The translations under genes were made by a program, and so were the position numbers. Below are positions 6,192-13,224 of a stretch of 25,848 nt of DNA, one piece after another (the first letter of the stretch is position 1; each line of letters opens with the position of its first letter). This DNA is from a virus. Under the pieces are notes generated by a model. It was not told the origin of the DNA, did no database searches, and was given only the letters and a program-made list of their open reading frames with translations. The stretch is taken from positions 1 through 25,848 of the IMG/VR virus record IMGVR_UViG_3300042319_003398; one strand, given 5' to 3'.

Positions 6192-6661
6192 GACGCCTCC
6201 GGAAGTGCGAGAACGAGATGCTCGTTGCCCTGCGCATCGGTCACGAGCGTCTTGTTCGCCGCATCGATGCACGCCTTGAACTTCGCCTCATCGCCGCTGA
6301 CTGCGATGTAGATCACCGCGCACATCGTCTCGAAGAGACGCATTGGCACCACTGCGTGCGTGCCCTCGTTGTCACGCTTCGCGATGACGACGCACGGACG
6401 TGAGTCTTGGGCCATCTTGGCATCGCGTCGCGCTTGCCGAATGGCGCCCCACACGTCGGGCTTCGATCCGACTTTGCATTCGATCCAAAACGGCGTCTTC
6501 TCGACGTCGCAGCCCTCGCGCGCGGCCTTGCGTGACTGCGAGATGTTTCGCTCGGCATGCGGGAAGAACGCGCGCATGCGGTCGGAGACCTCACGTTCGA
6601 AGACGGCGCCCTTTGTGCGCGATCGGCGCCCGTTCTGGGACTTGGTCCTTGGCTGAATCAT
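6188..6661 (-). CDS. PD-(D/E)XK nuclease, possible phage Holliday-junction resolvase
   Basis: This 157-residue protein has a basic N-terminus (QPRTKSQNGRRSRTKG), then FEREVSDRMRAFFP (21-34, with E24), EGCDVE (D52), the catalytic FWIECKVG (E61, K63) and a following helix with Gln76 (IRQARRDA). This E...D...ExK...Q pattern defines the PD-(D/E)XK fold, and the 'PFWIECKVG...QA' arrangement matches small phage nucleases annotated as putative Holliday-junction resolvases. The C-terminal 50 residues form an extra alpha/beta segment. It sits between a sigma-like protein and the methyltransferase, coupled by ATGA and GTGA. Fold assignment is strong; substrate is inferred. Confidence 0.78.
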   Translation of the reverse strand: MIQPRTKSQNGRRSRTKGAVFEREVSDRMRAFFPHAERNISQSRKAAREGCDVEKTPFWIECKVGSKPDVWGAIRQARRDAKMAQDSRPCVVIAKRDNEGTHAVVPMRLFETMCAVIYIAVSGDEAKFKACIDAANKTLVTDAQGNEHLVLALPEAS

Positions 6662-6981
6662 GACGCGATCCTTTCTTCGTACGTGGCCCTGAGTTGCGTG
6701 CGCAGCTTTCGCAGCGCCGCAGTTTCAATCTTCGAGATGGTTCGCTGGTCGACGCCGTAGACGTCGGCGATCTCTTCCTGTGTGCGTGGAGCGGTCGCGA
6801 GCTCGCGCGCGGTGGCGTCATGCGAGAAGGGCACGTCGAGCAAGTCCACGCTCAACGCATCGCCCGCGGAGCTGAGGCGCACTGCGCGAAGGTCCATCGC
6901 CCGCTCTGGGCTCCATCCGTACTTGATGCGTTTGCGAACGCGGTCGCGCTCTTTGCGCGATGCCCACTTCTTCGCGCTCAT
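6658..6981 (-). CDS. Sigma-70 region 4-like HTH regulator
   Basis: The ATG at 6981 (ATGA overlap with the MazG-like gene) gives 107 residues. The N-terminal 30 residues are very basic (KKWASRKERDRVRKRIKYG). The C-terminal segment 66-95, RTQEEIADVYGVDQRTISKIETAALRKLR, matches the helix-turn-helix of sigma factor region 4, including the trailing helix rich in Arg/Lys. There is no region 2, so it cannot act as a complete sigma factor. Phage proteins of this kind may work as transcriptional activators or anti-/co-sigma factors for late genes. It is coupled to both neighbours by four-base overlaps. Confidence 0.7.
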   Translation of the reverse strand: MSAKKWASRKERDRVRKRIKYGWSPERAMDLRAVRLSSAGDALSVDLLDVPFSHDATARELATAPRTQEEIADVYGVDQRTISKIETAALRKLRTQLRATYEERIAS

Positions 6982-7331
6982 GTCGCACGCAGCTTTCCTT
7001 CGAGTCGCGCAAGCTTCTGCTTGATCGCCTGCTCGACGTCTTTGCCGGTCGGGTCGATGACCATGCCGACCTGCGCGCACATGATCACAACATCGGCGAT
7101 CTCTTCGATGACGCCTTCGCGTGCCCACTTCCGGTCGCGGCGAAGTTGATTCGCTGCTGCGCCGAGCTCGCAGCACTCTTCTGAGAGCTGCGCGAGCTGC
7201 TCATTCAGGCCCCACTTCGTGATGGCTTCTCGGCAGATGCGCTCGCGTTCGTCGACTGAGCGCGAGTTATCCATGAGCCATGCCGCGTGGTCCGCAGGCA
7301 CGGTGATGTCGACAGTCTTCCGCTCGCTCAC
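6978..7331 (-). CDS. MazG-like NTP pyrophosphohydrolase
   Basis: The 117-residue protein starts with GTG at 7331 (GTGA overlap). It contains the two metal-binding motifs of all-alpha NTP pyrophosphatases: SEECCELGAAA with E52/E55, and EEIADVVIM with E77/D80, separated by a short basic helical linker. These match the ExxE...ExxD signature of MazG and phage homologues. Such enzymes hydrolyse (d)NTPs to the monophosphate and pyrophosphate. Phage versions may lower alarmone levels or remove unwanted nucleotides. Length is typical of single-domain phage MazG-like proteins. The N-terminus (DITVPADHAAWLMDN) is a short extension of unknown role. Confidence 0.8.
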   Translation of the reverse strand: MSERKTVDITVPADHAAWLMDNSRSVDERERICREAITKWGLNEQLAQLSEECCELGAAANQLRRDRKWAREGVIEEIADVVIMCAQVGMVIDPTGKDVEQAIKQKLARLEGKLRAT

Positions 7332-7807
7332 GACGCACGCGTCCTCTCTGCAGGCATCGCGCTCCGCGCCTGCGAAATCGTCTTCCAGACAAGCCCCTGT
7401 GAGACGCCAAGACTCTTGGCGATGTCTCGCTGGCTCTCGCCTGCGTCGGCTCTGCGCACGACGTCAGGGACAAGGTGAGGAGGAATCTTCGGGCCGCGCA
7501 CGACCTTCGCCCCGGCGTCCTTCCAGATTCGCCCCGCGCGAATCGCTTTGATCGTGTTCATCGAGACGTTCGGGAATCGCTGAAGAAGCTTCTTCAACGG
7601 CTCATTCGAGCGACGAATGACAACTGCGTCCTCGTGCTTGAGCTTTGCCGATGGGTTGAACTCGCCAGCGACGCTTCCGAACTTCGGGCCGCGCTTCTCT
7701 GGTGTCCACTGGCGTTGCTCGCGAAGCCAAAAGCCGTTGGCGATTTCGTCCCAAGGGATCGCCGCATACCCAAGCGAATCGACGTCTGAGAGTTCGACGA
7801 ACATCAC
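7328..7807 (-). CDS. Putative DNA-binding protein with two HTH segments
   Basis: The gene begins at a GTGATG: either GTG at 7807 (GTGA overlap, given here) or ATG at 7804 (one-base overlap). The product is about 159 residues. A first HTH-like segment lies around KKLLQRFPNVSMNTIKAIRAGRIWKD; its 'I+xGxxW' ending resembles DNA-binding modules of HNH-associated proteins. A clear C-terminal HTH, RRADAGESQRDIAKSLGVSQGLVWKTIS, resembles Hin/resolvase-type HTHs. The N-terminal part (GYAAIPWDEIANGFWLREQ) is unrecognised. No nuclease residues are visible, so it is best seen as a regulator or DNA-binding accessory protein. Confidence 0.6.
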   Translation of the reverse strand: MMFVELSDVDSLGYAAIPWDEIANGFWLREQRQWTPEKRGPKFGSVAGEFNPSAKLKHEDAVVIRRSNEPLKKLLQRFPNVSMNTIKAIRAGRIWKDAGAKVVRGPKIPPHLVPDVVRRADAGESQRDIAKSLGVSQGLVWKTISQARSAMPAERTRAS

Positions 7808-9267
7808 GACGCACGCATCCTCTCTACGAGCGCAGTGTTGCGCGCCGTGTCGCTGGTCTCCTTCACTGCACGCTTGAGCCCTGCCTCGTCGCCCACGATG
7901 ACGACACCGATCTTTGCTCGAGTGATCGCCGTGTAGAGCAGGTTGCGCGTGAGCATCTTCGTGTGCGTCGAGTGCACGAACACAACGACCCACGGCCACT
8001 CGCTGCCCTGGCTCTTGTGGATGGTCAGCGCGTAAGCGAGCGCAAGCGCATCGCATTTGTTCTTCGGGTACTCAACACGGCGTTCGCCGGCGCCATCGGG
8101 GAAGCGCACTGTCACGCCAGGCGCGAACTTCTTTGCGCCCTTGCATGCGCTGCACGTGACCATCGCGTCTTCGTCGGAGAGCTGCATGCGCCCCTCGCCA
8201 TCGCACGCGGTGCACGTCGTCCACATGTTGTGCGCGCGCTCGATGACGCCGACCTCCCCGTTCATCACGAGGAGCGTGTAGTCGTTCTTCGTCTGGATGA
8301 CGCGGTCACCAACGCGCAGGCGATAGGGTCCCGACTTGATCGCCTCTTCGTTGTCGCCGCGCTCTGGATTCAAGAGCGCTTGAAGGCGCGTGTTGAGCAC
8401 CTCGCCGCCTGCAGGTCCGATTCGTTGCGGCACGAGCGTCTGAATGTCTTCGCGCGAGGTCTTCTTCTTGTCTGGAAGGAACTTCGTCACAACGTCGACA
8501 AGCGCGCTTGCTGCGCTGTCGCGGTCGCTGATCTTCACCCACAAGAAGTCAGGGCGCGCGTTGGTGTCGGGAAGTTCGCCCGCAAGGATTTGCGGGGCCT
8601 GCGTGCACACCCACGACTGCGCGGCCGCACGGTGCAGAACCGTCAAACGCGCCACATTCTCAGGCGGCAAGGCTTCGATGAGGTCAGCGAAAACGCGGCC
8701 AGGTCCCACGCTTGGAAGCTGGTTCATGTCGCCCACGAGGACGAGGCGCGTGGTTGCTGGATTGATGGCGGCGAAGAGCGACGCCGCGAGCTCTACGTCG
8801 AGCATGCTGGCTTCGTCGATGACGACGAGGTCCGCTTCGATGGGGATCAGCTTGTTCCTTCGGAAGCCCATCTCACCGTTGCCGGTCGGGCCGTAGTCGA
8901 GCGCACGGTGCACGGTGGTGCAGAGGCGTCCCGTGGCCTCCGTCATGCGCCGCGCAGCCTTGCCAGTCGGCGCGCAAAGCACGTAGACGCTCGTGCGTCC
9001 GGTGCCTCCGCACTGGTAGCAAACCTCTTCGTACGCATCGCCAAAGCCATCGTCGACAAGCGACCTGCCCGTGCCGCGACAGTTCATGCACTGGCGACCT
9101 CCGGACGCATCGATGCGATCGAGCGCCGTGCGAAGGCACGTCGTCTTGCCGGTGCCAGGGCCACCAGTGACAACGCCGATGCGAGCGCGGGCGACGAGCT
9201 CAACGGCGCGTTCCTGCGAAGGGTCGAGCGCGAAAACGGGGAGTTCCTGGGTTGTCGTTTCGGTCAT
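7804..9267 (-). CDS. RecD2-like SF1B helicase with two inserted DnaJ-type zinc motifs
   Basis: The ATG at 9267 (ATGA overlap) gives 487 residues. Motif I is GGPGTGKTT (35-43), motif Ia lies in APTGKAARRM, motif II is VVIDEASML (148-156), and motif III lies in LVGDMNQLPSVGPG. The KSQGSEW element (418-424) and YTAITRAK correspond to motifs V and VI. All are intact, so an active 5'-3' DNA helicase is expected. Two cysteine modules interrupt the usual fold. One (CMNCRGTGR...CYQCGGTGR, 60-91) lies between motifs I and Ia. The other (CTACDGEGR...CSACKGAKK, 352-380) lies in domain 2. Both have the CxxCxGxG spacing of DnaJ zinc fingers. The protein lacks RecD2's N-terminal domain, which is encoded by the separate gene at 9926-10828. 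Confidence 0.9.
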   Translation of the reverse strand: MTETTTQELPVFALDPSQERAVELVARARIGVVTGGPGTGKTTCLRTALDRIDASGGRQCMNCRGTGRSLVDDGFGDAYEEVCYQCGGTGRTSVYVLCAPTGKAARRMTEATGRLCTTVHRALDYGPTGNGEMGFRRNKLIPIEADLVVIDEASMLDVELAASLFAAINPATTRLVLVGDMNQLPSVGPGRVFADLIEALPPENVARLTVLHRAAAQSWVCTQAPQILAGELPDTNARPDFLWVKISDRDSAASALVDVVTKFLPDKKKTSREDIQTLVPQRIGPAGGEVLNTRLQALLNPERGDNEEAIKSGPYRLRVGDRVIQTKNDYTLLVMNGEVGVIERAHNMWTTCTACDGEGRMQLSDEDAMVTCSACKGAKKFAPGVTVRFPDGAGERRVEYPKNKCDALALAYALTIHKSQGSEWPWVVVFVHSTHTKMLTRNLLYTAITRAKIGVVIVGDEAGLKRAVKETSDTARNTALVERMRAS

Positions 9268-9929
9268 GGCGATTGCTCCGGCGCTTGGTTGCCCCACACA
9301 CGCCACCCTGGGCGTGCGATGCGGGCGAAGAACTCGATGCGGCTCCCGACGCTCACGCGCTCGATGAGGTCATACGAAGCACGCGGCTTGCGGGAGTGGA
9401 TGACCTTGCCGTCCGTGCCCCGCTCATGCGGTGCGAAGAGCACACTCGGCACATCGCGCGCGCCGCTCCACACGCTCGGGTCTTGGCCTTTGCCGCGCAC
9501 GCCGAAGAGCAACATCTCGTGCGCTCCGCGTGCGTACTGACCAATGCCGATTTTGACGGCGGGCGTGCCGTCTTCGCGAAGCGTGAGTTCGCCCTCGAAG
9601 CCGCACCCGGTCTCGAAGTCGAGCGCGCTCGGCTTGTCAGCGCGGACCTTCACCCATTGGTAGGTGCGCTTGTACTCAAAGCCCAAGCTCCGAATCAGGT
9701 CTAGCCCGTCCTGCAGGAACGTATCGGTCACCCACATCCAGCAATGGGCGTTCTCGGCCGGGTTCCAATCGCCCGACGTTCGGATGATTTCGAGGATGTC
9801 CTTGGTGCTCGCAAGGTTGTAGTGCCGATCGGCACCACGCTTGATCTTGCCGCCGCCACGTTCAGCCCAAGGCGGGTCGAGCAAGGCGCACTGCCATGCA
9901 GGCGACGTTGCAAAGAGGTCGCCCGTCAC
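9264..9929 (-). CDS. MT-A70 family adenine DNA methyltransferase
   Basis: The GTG at 9929 gives GTGA overlap with the previous gene, and the longer in-frame ATG at 9959 is less likely. The product is 221 residues, with the catalytic DPPW at 18-21 (CALLDPPWAERG) that defines the MT-A70 N6-adenine methyltransferases. An HCWMWVTDTFLQDGLDLIRSLGF segment follows. The C-terminal half holds the family's SAM-binding region (HSRKPRASYDLIERVS, then IEFFARIARPGWRVWGNQ). Phage members methylate adenine in DNA, usually to evade restriction. A stretch rich in Gly/Glu (DFETGCGFEGELTLREDG) sits in the middle. The gene lies between the two genes that together make up a RecD2-like helicase. Confidence 0.9.
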   Translation of the reverse strand: MTGDLFATSPAWQCALLDPPWAERGGGKIKRGADRHYNLASTKDILEIIRTSGDWNPAENAHCWMWVTDTFLQDGLDLIRSLGFEYKRTYQWVKVRADKPSALDFETGCGFEGELTLREDGTPAVKIGIGQYARGAHEMLLFGVRGKGQDPSVWSGARDVPSVLFAPHERGTDGKVIHSRKPRASYDLIERVSVGSRIEFFARIARPGWRVWGNQAPEQSP

Positions 9930-10828
9930 GCCGCGCTCCGCAGCATCATCGATGCGCACTCGGCCACCGACACCTCGGCCTGAAACAACTCGATGCGGAA
10001 GAGCTTCGTGCCATCGCGGGCAATGCGCTTCTCCTGCTCAAGCGCATCGACTTGGTCCGCAACGACGCTTCCGCTCAGACCAAGCACATCGGCGCTCATG
10101 CGCACGAGCGCACCCTGCGGCACGTACACGTGGCCCTGCCCCTCGGCCTCGCCGAGCATGTGCATGAGGCACGCGCGGATGCGGCCGGGGTGCGTGGTGG
10201 GAGTGCCCATCTTGCGGGCCACTTCATCCGCGCGAACGAAGCCAAAGCCGTGCACCTCACGGCACAGGGCGAAGGGGTCTTGCTGAAGGTTCAAGACCAC
10301 GTCCTTGCCCCACTTCTCGCGGGCCTTTGTGATCTGCGTCTCCGTCAATCCCCAACCGCGAAGCGTGACCATCTCCGCGCGGTCGCTCTTCACGCGCCGG
10401 TACTCTTCGCCGATGGCGCGCGATCCTTCGAGCGTGATGCCAGGCACCTCAACCAGCGTCTCGCAGTTGGTGTCGAGCAAGTCCCAGAGCGCCGGGATTC
10501 CGTAGCGCGTGACGAGCTCGGTGGCGCGCTTGCGGCCAAGGCCTGGGAGCTTGCTCGACAGCCACGCGATCGCGCCGCTCGCATCGCTGGGAACGATGGT
10601 CACAATCGAGCTCGCCTTGAACTGCTTGCCGTAGCTCGGGTGCGTGTCCCAACGACCCTTGCACTCGACGGTGGTGCCCGTGTCGATGCCAAGCACGGTG
10701 CCCATGACGGTAGTCGTCGCGGCGTCACCGGAGCCCGCGCGAATCATCGCGCGTCCCCAACCGTCCTTGAGCAGCTTCACGCTCGCAACCTCGCCGCGAA
10801 TCGTCTCTTCTTGAACCTGCGGTCTCAT
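9926..10828 (-). CDS. RecD2 N-terminal-domain protein (separate subunit)
   Basis: This 300-residue protein matches the first part of RecD2/YrrC-type helicases and contains no ATPase. Residues 1-75 are OB-like (GEVASVKLLKDGWGRAMI, then VECKGRWDTHPSYGKQFKA). They are followed by helix-hairpin-helix repeats: LPGLGRKRATELVTRYG, and LVEVPGITLEGSRAIG. Next come GWGLTETQITKAREKWG and the conserved DPFALCREVHGFGFVRADEVARKMG and RIRACLMHML blocks. In usual RecD2 these precede Walker A in the same chain. Here the helicase part is encoded two genes downstream (7804-9267). The start ATG at 10828 has GAGG about eight bases upstream and is the first gene of the 17-gene chain. The two proteins probably assemble as a complex; that is inference. 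Confidence 0.8.
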   Translation of the reverse strand: MRPQVQEETIRGEVASVKLLKDGWGRAMIRAGSGDAATTTVMGTVLGIDTGTTVECKGRWDTHPSYGKQFKASSIVTIVPSDASGAIAWLSSKLPGLGRKRATELVTRYGIPALWDLLDTNCETLVEVPGITLEGSRAIGEEYRRVKSDRAEMVTLRGWGLTETQITKAREKWGKDVVLNLQQDPFALCREVHGFGFVRADEVARKMGTPTTHPGRIRACLMHMLGEAEGQGHVYVPQGALVRMSADVLGLSGSVVADQVDALEQEKRIARDGTKLFRIELFQAEVSVAECASMMLRSAA

Positions 10829-10853
10829 ATGAAAACCTCATCAAAATATGAAA

Positions 10854-10879
10854 TGGACCTGCGCAGGAATCGAACCCGC
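10854..10879 (-). other. tRNA T-arm/acceptor-like element in the leader of the leftward operon
   Basis: On the minus strand GCGGG (10879-10875) pairs with CCTGC (10867-10863) around the consensus T loop TTCGATT. GCAGGTC (10862-10856) follows in the position of an acceptor 3' strand. A possible partner GGCCTCT lies about 60 bases upstream, pairing 6 of 7, but no acceptable D arm or anticodon arm can be drawn. So it is not a standard tRNA. An 8-bp inverted repeat (TTTGCGCG at 10881-10888, CGCGCAAA at 10910-10917) lies just beside it. It could be a decayed tRNA, a tRNA-mimic leader, or a second attachment-like sequence. Confidence 0.35.
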
Positions 10880-11041
10880 CTTTGCGCGAACCGTTTGCCC
10901 GGGTCAGTGCGCGCAAACTCCAAGAGGCCCAGAACCGGAATCGCGGGGGCGAATACGCGAAAGGCATCCGGTGCCGTCTTACCGGCTGTAGCGAGTAGTC
11001 CGTGGTCGCTCGCTCACCACCGCCTATTGAGGTGCTATCGA

Positions 11042-11082
11042 AACGCTCATTGAGCGTTCTTTGCGCGGCGGTATTGCCGCGC
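11042..11082 (-). terminator. Two hairpins downstream of the leftward operon end
   Basis: Just past the stop at 11093, in the direction of transcription, are two stem-loops. Seven bp GCGCGGC/GCCGCGC surround a 6-base loop at 11063-11082. Seven bp AACGCTC/GAGCGTT surround ATT at 11042-11058. No good U-run follows on the minus strand, so efficient intrinsic termination is doubtful. The rest of 10829-11092 shows no gene. Confidence 0.35.
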
Positions 11083-11092
11083 GAAGTCGTGG

Positions 11093-12010
11093 CTACTCGA
11101 AGCGAGTGGCCGTCTCGGGCTCGGCCTTGGTGTCGATGAAGCCCTTGGCATTCGCGCCGTAGTCGAAGCCGGTGTCGTCTGCGCCGCCTTCGGAGTCGGT
11201 GGACTCGGCGACCTCACGCACACGGTCGAGATACAGCTCTTGCACGCCACGTGCGGTTTCAAGACAGAAGGCGATGTCTGCGCCGGAGAGCACTTCGCCG
11301 CGCTCGAAGACGGGGAGCGCGTAGGCGTTCGATCCGTTCTTCTCAAGCTTCAGCGAGAGCTTCGTCTTGAACGTGAAGAGCGGGTAGTGCGTGCGCGCGC
11401 CGTTGACCACGCGCTTGCCGAGGAAGTGCTTGTTCAGATAGGTCTTCCACGGGTCGAGGCCAGTCTTCTTGAGGCGCAGCATCACGAGCTCGCCGCCGCG
11501 CTCAAGGTCGCTCGCAACGACGTTGTGCACGTCGCCGCAGTTGCGCTTGTTCTTGCCATCGGGCCCGCGCTGCCAGCCGTAATCGGGGCAGCCGGCACAC
11601 TTGCGAACCTGGCCCGACTCGGTGCGCCCTTCGATGTTGTCCCACGAGGAGCATCGGCGAACGGTGCCCTTGTCCTGAACGAACTCGGCCCACTGGCGCG
11701 ACTTGCGGAGGACAAGGAGCGCGAGATCGGCGCTCTTCACGCTCTCTTCGGTGAGCGTGTTGAAGAGCATCGTCTTCGGTCGCTCTTGTCCTGTCTTCTC
11801 GTCGATGCCGCCAAGGTTCCAGACGAGAGATGCCAACCGGAAGTCATCCGCCGAGATGTCCTCAAGGCCCGTCATGTCGACGGACATGCCCTCGAGCTCA
11901 TCGCGTGAGAGCGCCGCAAGTGTGCCCGTCGCGAGCGCGTTGTTCTCGACCTTCGCCAAGGTTGCTGTCTCACTCATCGTCGCCTCTTCCTTCTTTGCTT
12001 TTGTCGCCAT
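11093..12010 (-). CDS. Phage zinc-binding protein, probable ssDNA-binding or recombination accessory
   Basis: The 305-residue protein starts at ATG 12010 with AAAGGA about 10 bases upstream. The central part has a cysteine cluster: RRCSSWDN, VRKCAGCPDYGW and NKRNCGDV (about 119, 138, 141 and 157). This gives a C...CxxCP-x(2)-W...C zinc site like that of phage-encoded proteins found beside recombination nucleases. The flanks contain beta-rich segments (ARTHYPLFTFKTKLSLKLEKNG) consistent with an OB-like fold. The C-terminus is acidic (ESTDSEGGADDTGFDYG), as in many single-stranded DNA-binding proteins. It is the last gene of its operon, next to the Cas4-like nuclease. An SSB role is inference; the family is not firmly recognised. 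Confidence 0.5.
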   Translation of the reverse strand: MATKAKKEEATMSETATLAKVENNALATGTLAALSRDELEGMSVDMTGLEDISADDFRLASLVWNLGGIDEKTGQERPKTMLFNTLTEESVKSADLALLVLRKSRQWAEFVQDKGTVRRCSSWDNIEGRTESGQVRKCAGCPDYGWQRGPDGKNKRNCGDVHNVVASDLERGGELVMLRLKKTGLDPWKTYLNKHFLGKRVVNGARTHYPLFTFKTKLSLKLEKNGSNAYALPVFERGEVLSGADIAFCLETARGVQELYLDRVREVAESTDSEGGADDTGFDYGANAKGFIDTKAEPETATRFE

Positions 12011-12033
12011 ATGGATTCAGTCCTTTCGTTCGT

Positions 12034-13224
12034 TCACGCGACTTCGGGGAGCAGACCGGCGAGGTCCAATCCTTCGAGCGCATCGTTGATTTCGCGGGCG
12101 TTTGCCGCGCTCATGTCGTGGCCTTCGTTGAGGCACTCCAGGCGGTACGAGCACCGCGAGCACTGCTCGCCGAGGCGCTCAAGGAAGCGCCCCATGCGGG
12201 CCGTTCCGATGATGTTCTTCATGCTCACCAAGAGCCGTGCGCGGTCGTCTGCTGCGCGCTTGCTGCGGTGCCAGATGTCGGCGTCGAGACGTGCGTTCTC
12301 GATGCTTCCTGACGCTTCCCAATACGTATCTTTGCCGCGCCTGAGCTTGCGAGCGATGCCCGCTTTGTTCGCCGCAGTGAGCAGTGCCGCGACGGATGCC
12401 GCGTTGAGCTCCCAGCCTGCTCGAGCAAGTACAACTTCAAGCTCGGCGCGTGTGAGCGTGGCATTGCTGAGTGCGCGGTGAGCGGCGCGCATGCGCTCGA
12501 TCGCAACGTACTCTCGAAGCTGCACCACAAAGACATCAGAGGCCTTCGCCGCGAGCCGCATCTCTTGCTCGGTGCCCGGGAAGAGAACGCCGTGCTCGAT
12601 GGCCTCGGCATAGATGGAGACCTGGTAGCCATGATCGAGCACCGCAGGCGCCGCCTTGCGCTCGCCCGTCTTCCAGTCGGCCACTGACACCGTGCCTGGT
12701 TGCTCACGTGGCTCGAAGAGAAGGTCGATGGTGCCGGTGGCGTGGTAGTCGCCGATCTGCACCAAGAAAGGCGCCTCGACGGCGACGATGCTGAGTGCAC
12801 GGACAGAGACGGTGCGAAGTGCGCCGATCACCATCCATCGCGCTTTGATGAGCTCGTTCTGCTCGTTGTCTTTGCCCCAATCGATCTTGAGGCCTTCCGC
12901 CGCACGCAGCATCTCTTCGCCCATCACGCGATTCAGCGTATCGGGTTGCGGCACGCGGCCCGCAAGGACGGCCGCACGCATCTGCTCGTTCTTCAGCGCG
13001 CGCTCAATCGTCGCGTGCACAGCCGTCCCCAGCGTGCGCTTCCACGGCGCCATCTGGCTCTGGCTTTCGCGTGTCTCGCCGCGCGCCTCAGCGTCGCGCT
13101 CGTACTTGTATCGCTTGGCGCAACCATCTTGCGACGAGAAGGCGTTGAGGCCCGACTGGCGCACAGGGTCTTTTGCAGTGCCCCACGCGCGGTGGTCCCA
13201 GGTGGGAAGGTGGAGCTTGGTCAT
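12034..13224 (-). CDS. Cas4/RecB-type PD-(D/E)XK exonuclease with Fe-S cluster cysteines
   Basis: This 396-residue nuclease has H70 in LGTAVHATIERA, E150 (VAVEAPF), D167 in TGTIDLLF, the core VADWKTGE (D183, K185) and the QxxxY motif in YQVSIYAEA (Q201, Y205). Together these are motifs I-III and Q-x-x-x-Y of the RecB/AddB/Cas4 nucleases. Cys35 (DGCAKRY) and the C-terminal CSRCSYRLEC (C355, C358, C364) give the four ligands of a 4Fe-4S cluster, as in Cas4 and AddB. A long helical insert (about 215-330) separates the nuclease core from the C-terminal cysteines. It is probably the phage recombination exonuclease, working with the zinc protein encoded just downstream. It overlaps the upstream gene by ATGA. 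Confidence 0.85.
   Translation of the reverse strand: MTKLHLPTWDHRAWGTAKDPVRQSGLNAFSSQDGCAKRYKYERDAEARGETRESQSQMAPWKRTLGTAVHATIERALKNEQMRAAVLAGRVPQPDTLNRVMGEEMLRAAEGLKIDWGKDNEQNELIKARWMVIGALRTVSVRALSIVAVEAPFLVQIGDYHATGTIDLLFEPREQPGTVSVADWKTGERKAAPAVLDHGYQVSIYAEAIEHGVLFPGTEQEMRLAAKASDVFVVQLREYVAIERMRAAHRALSNATLTRAELEVVLARAGWELNAASVAALLTAANKAGIARKLRRGKDTYWEASGSIENARLDADIWHRSKRAADDRARLLVSMKNIIGTARMGRFLERLGEQCSRCSYRLECLNEGHDMSAANAREINDALEGLDLAGLLPEVA

Noticed and set aside
7702-9540. Very long rightward open frame (over 600 codons)
   Set aside because: It lies opposite the helicase and methyltransferase genes, has skewed Arg/Ala/His composition and no motif. Long antisense frames are common in high-G+C DNA.
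10855-10930. Complete tRNA on the minus strand
   Set aside because: Although the length is right and the acceptor could pair at 6 of 7 positions, no D stem and no anticodon stem-loop can be formed.
9896-11053. Rightward open frame of 385 codons
   Set aside because: It is antisense to the RecD2 N-domain gene and crosses the non-coding leader. It has no ribosome-binding site and no recognisable protein features.
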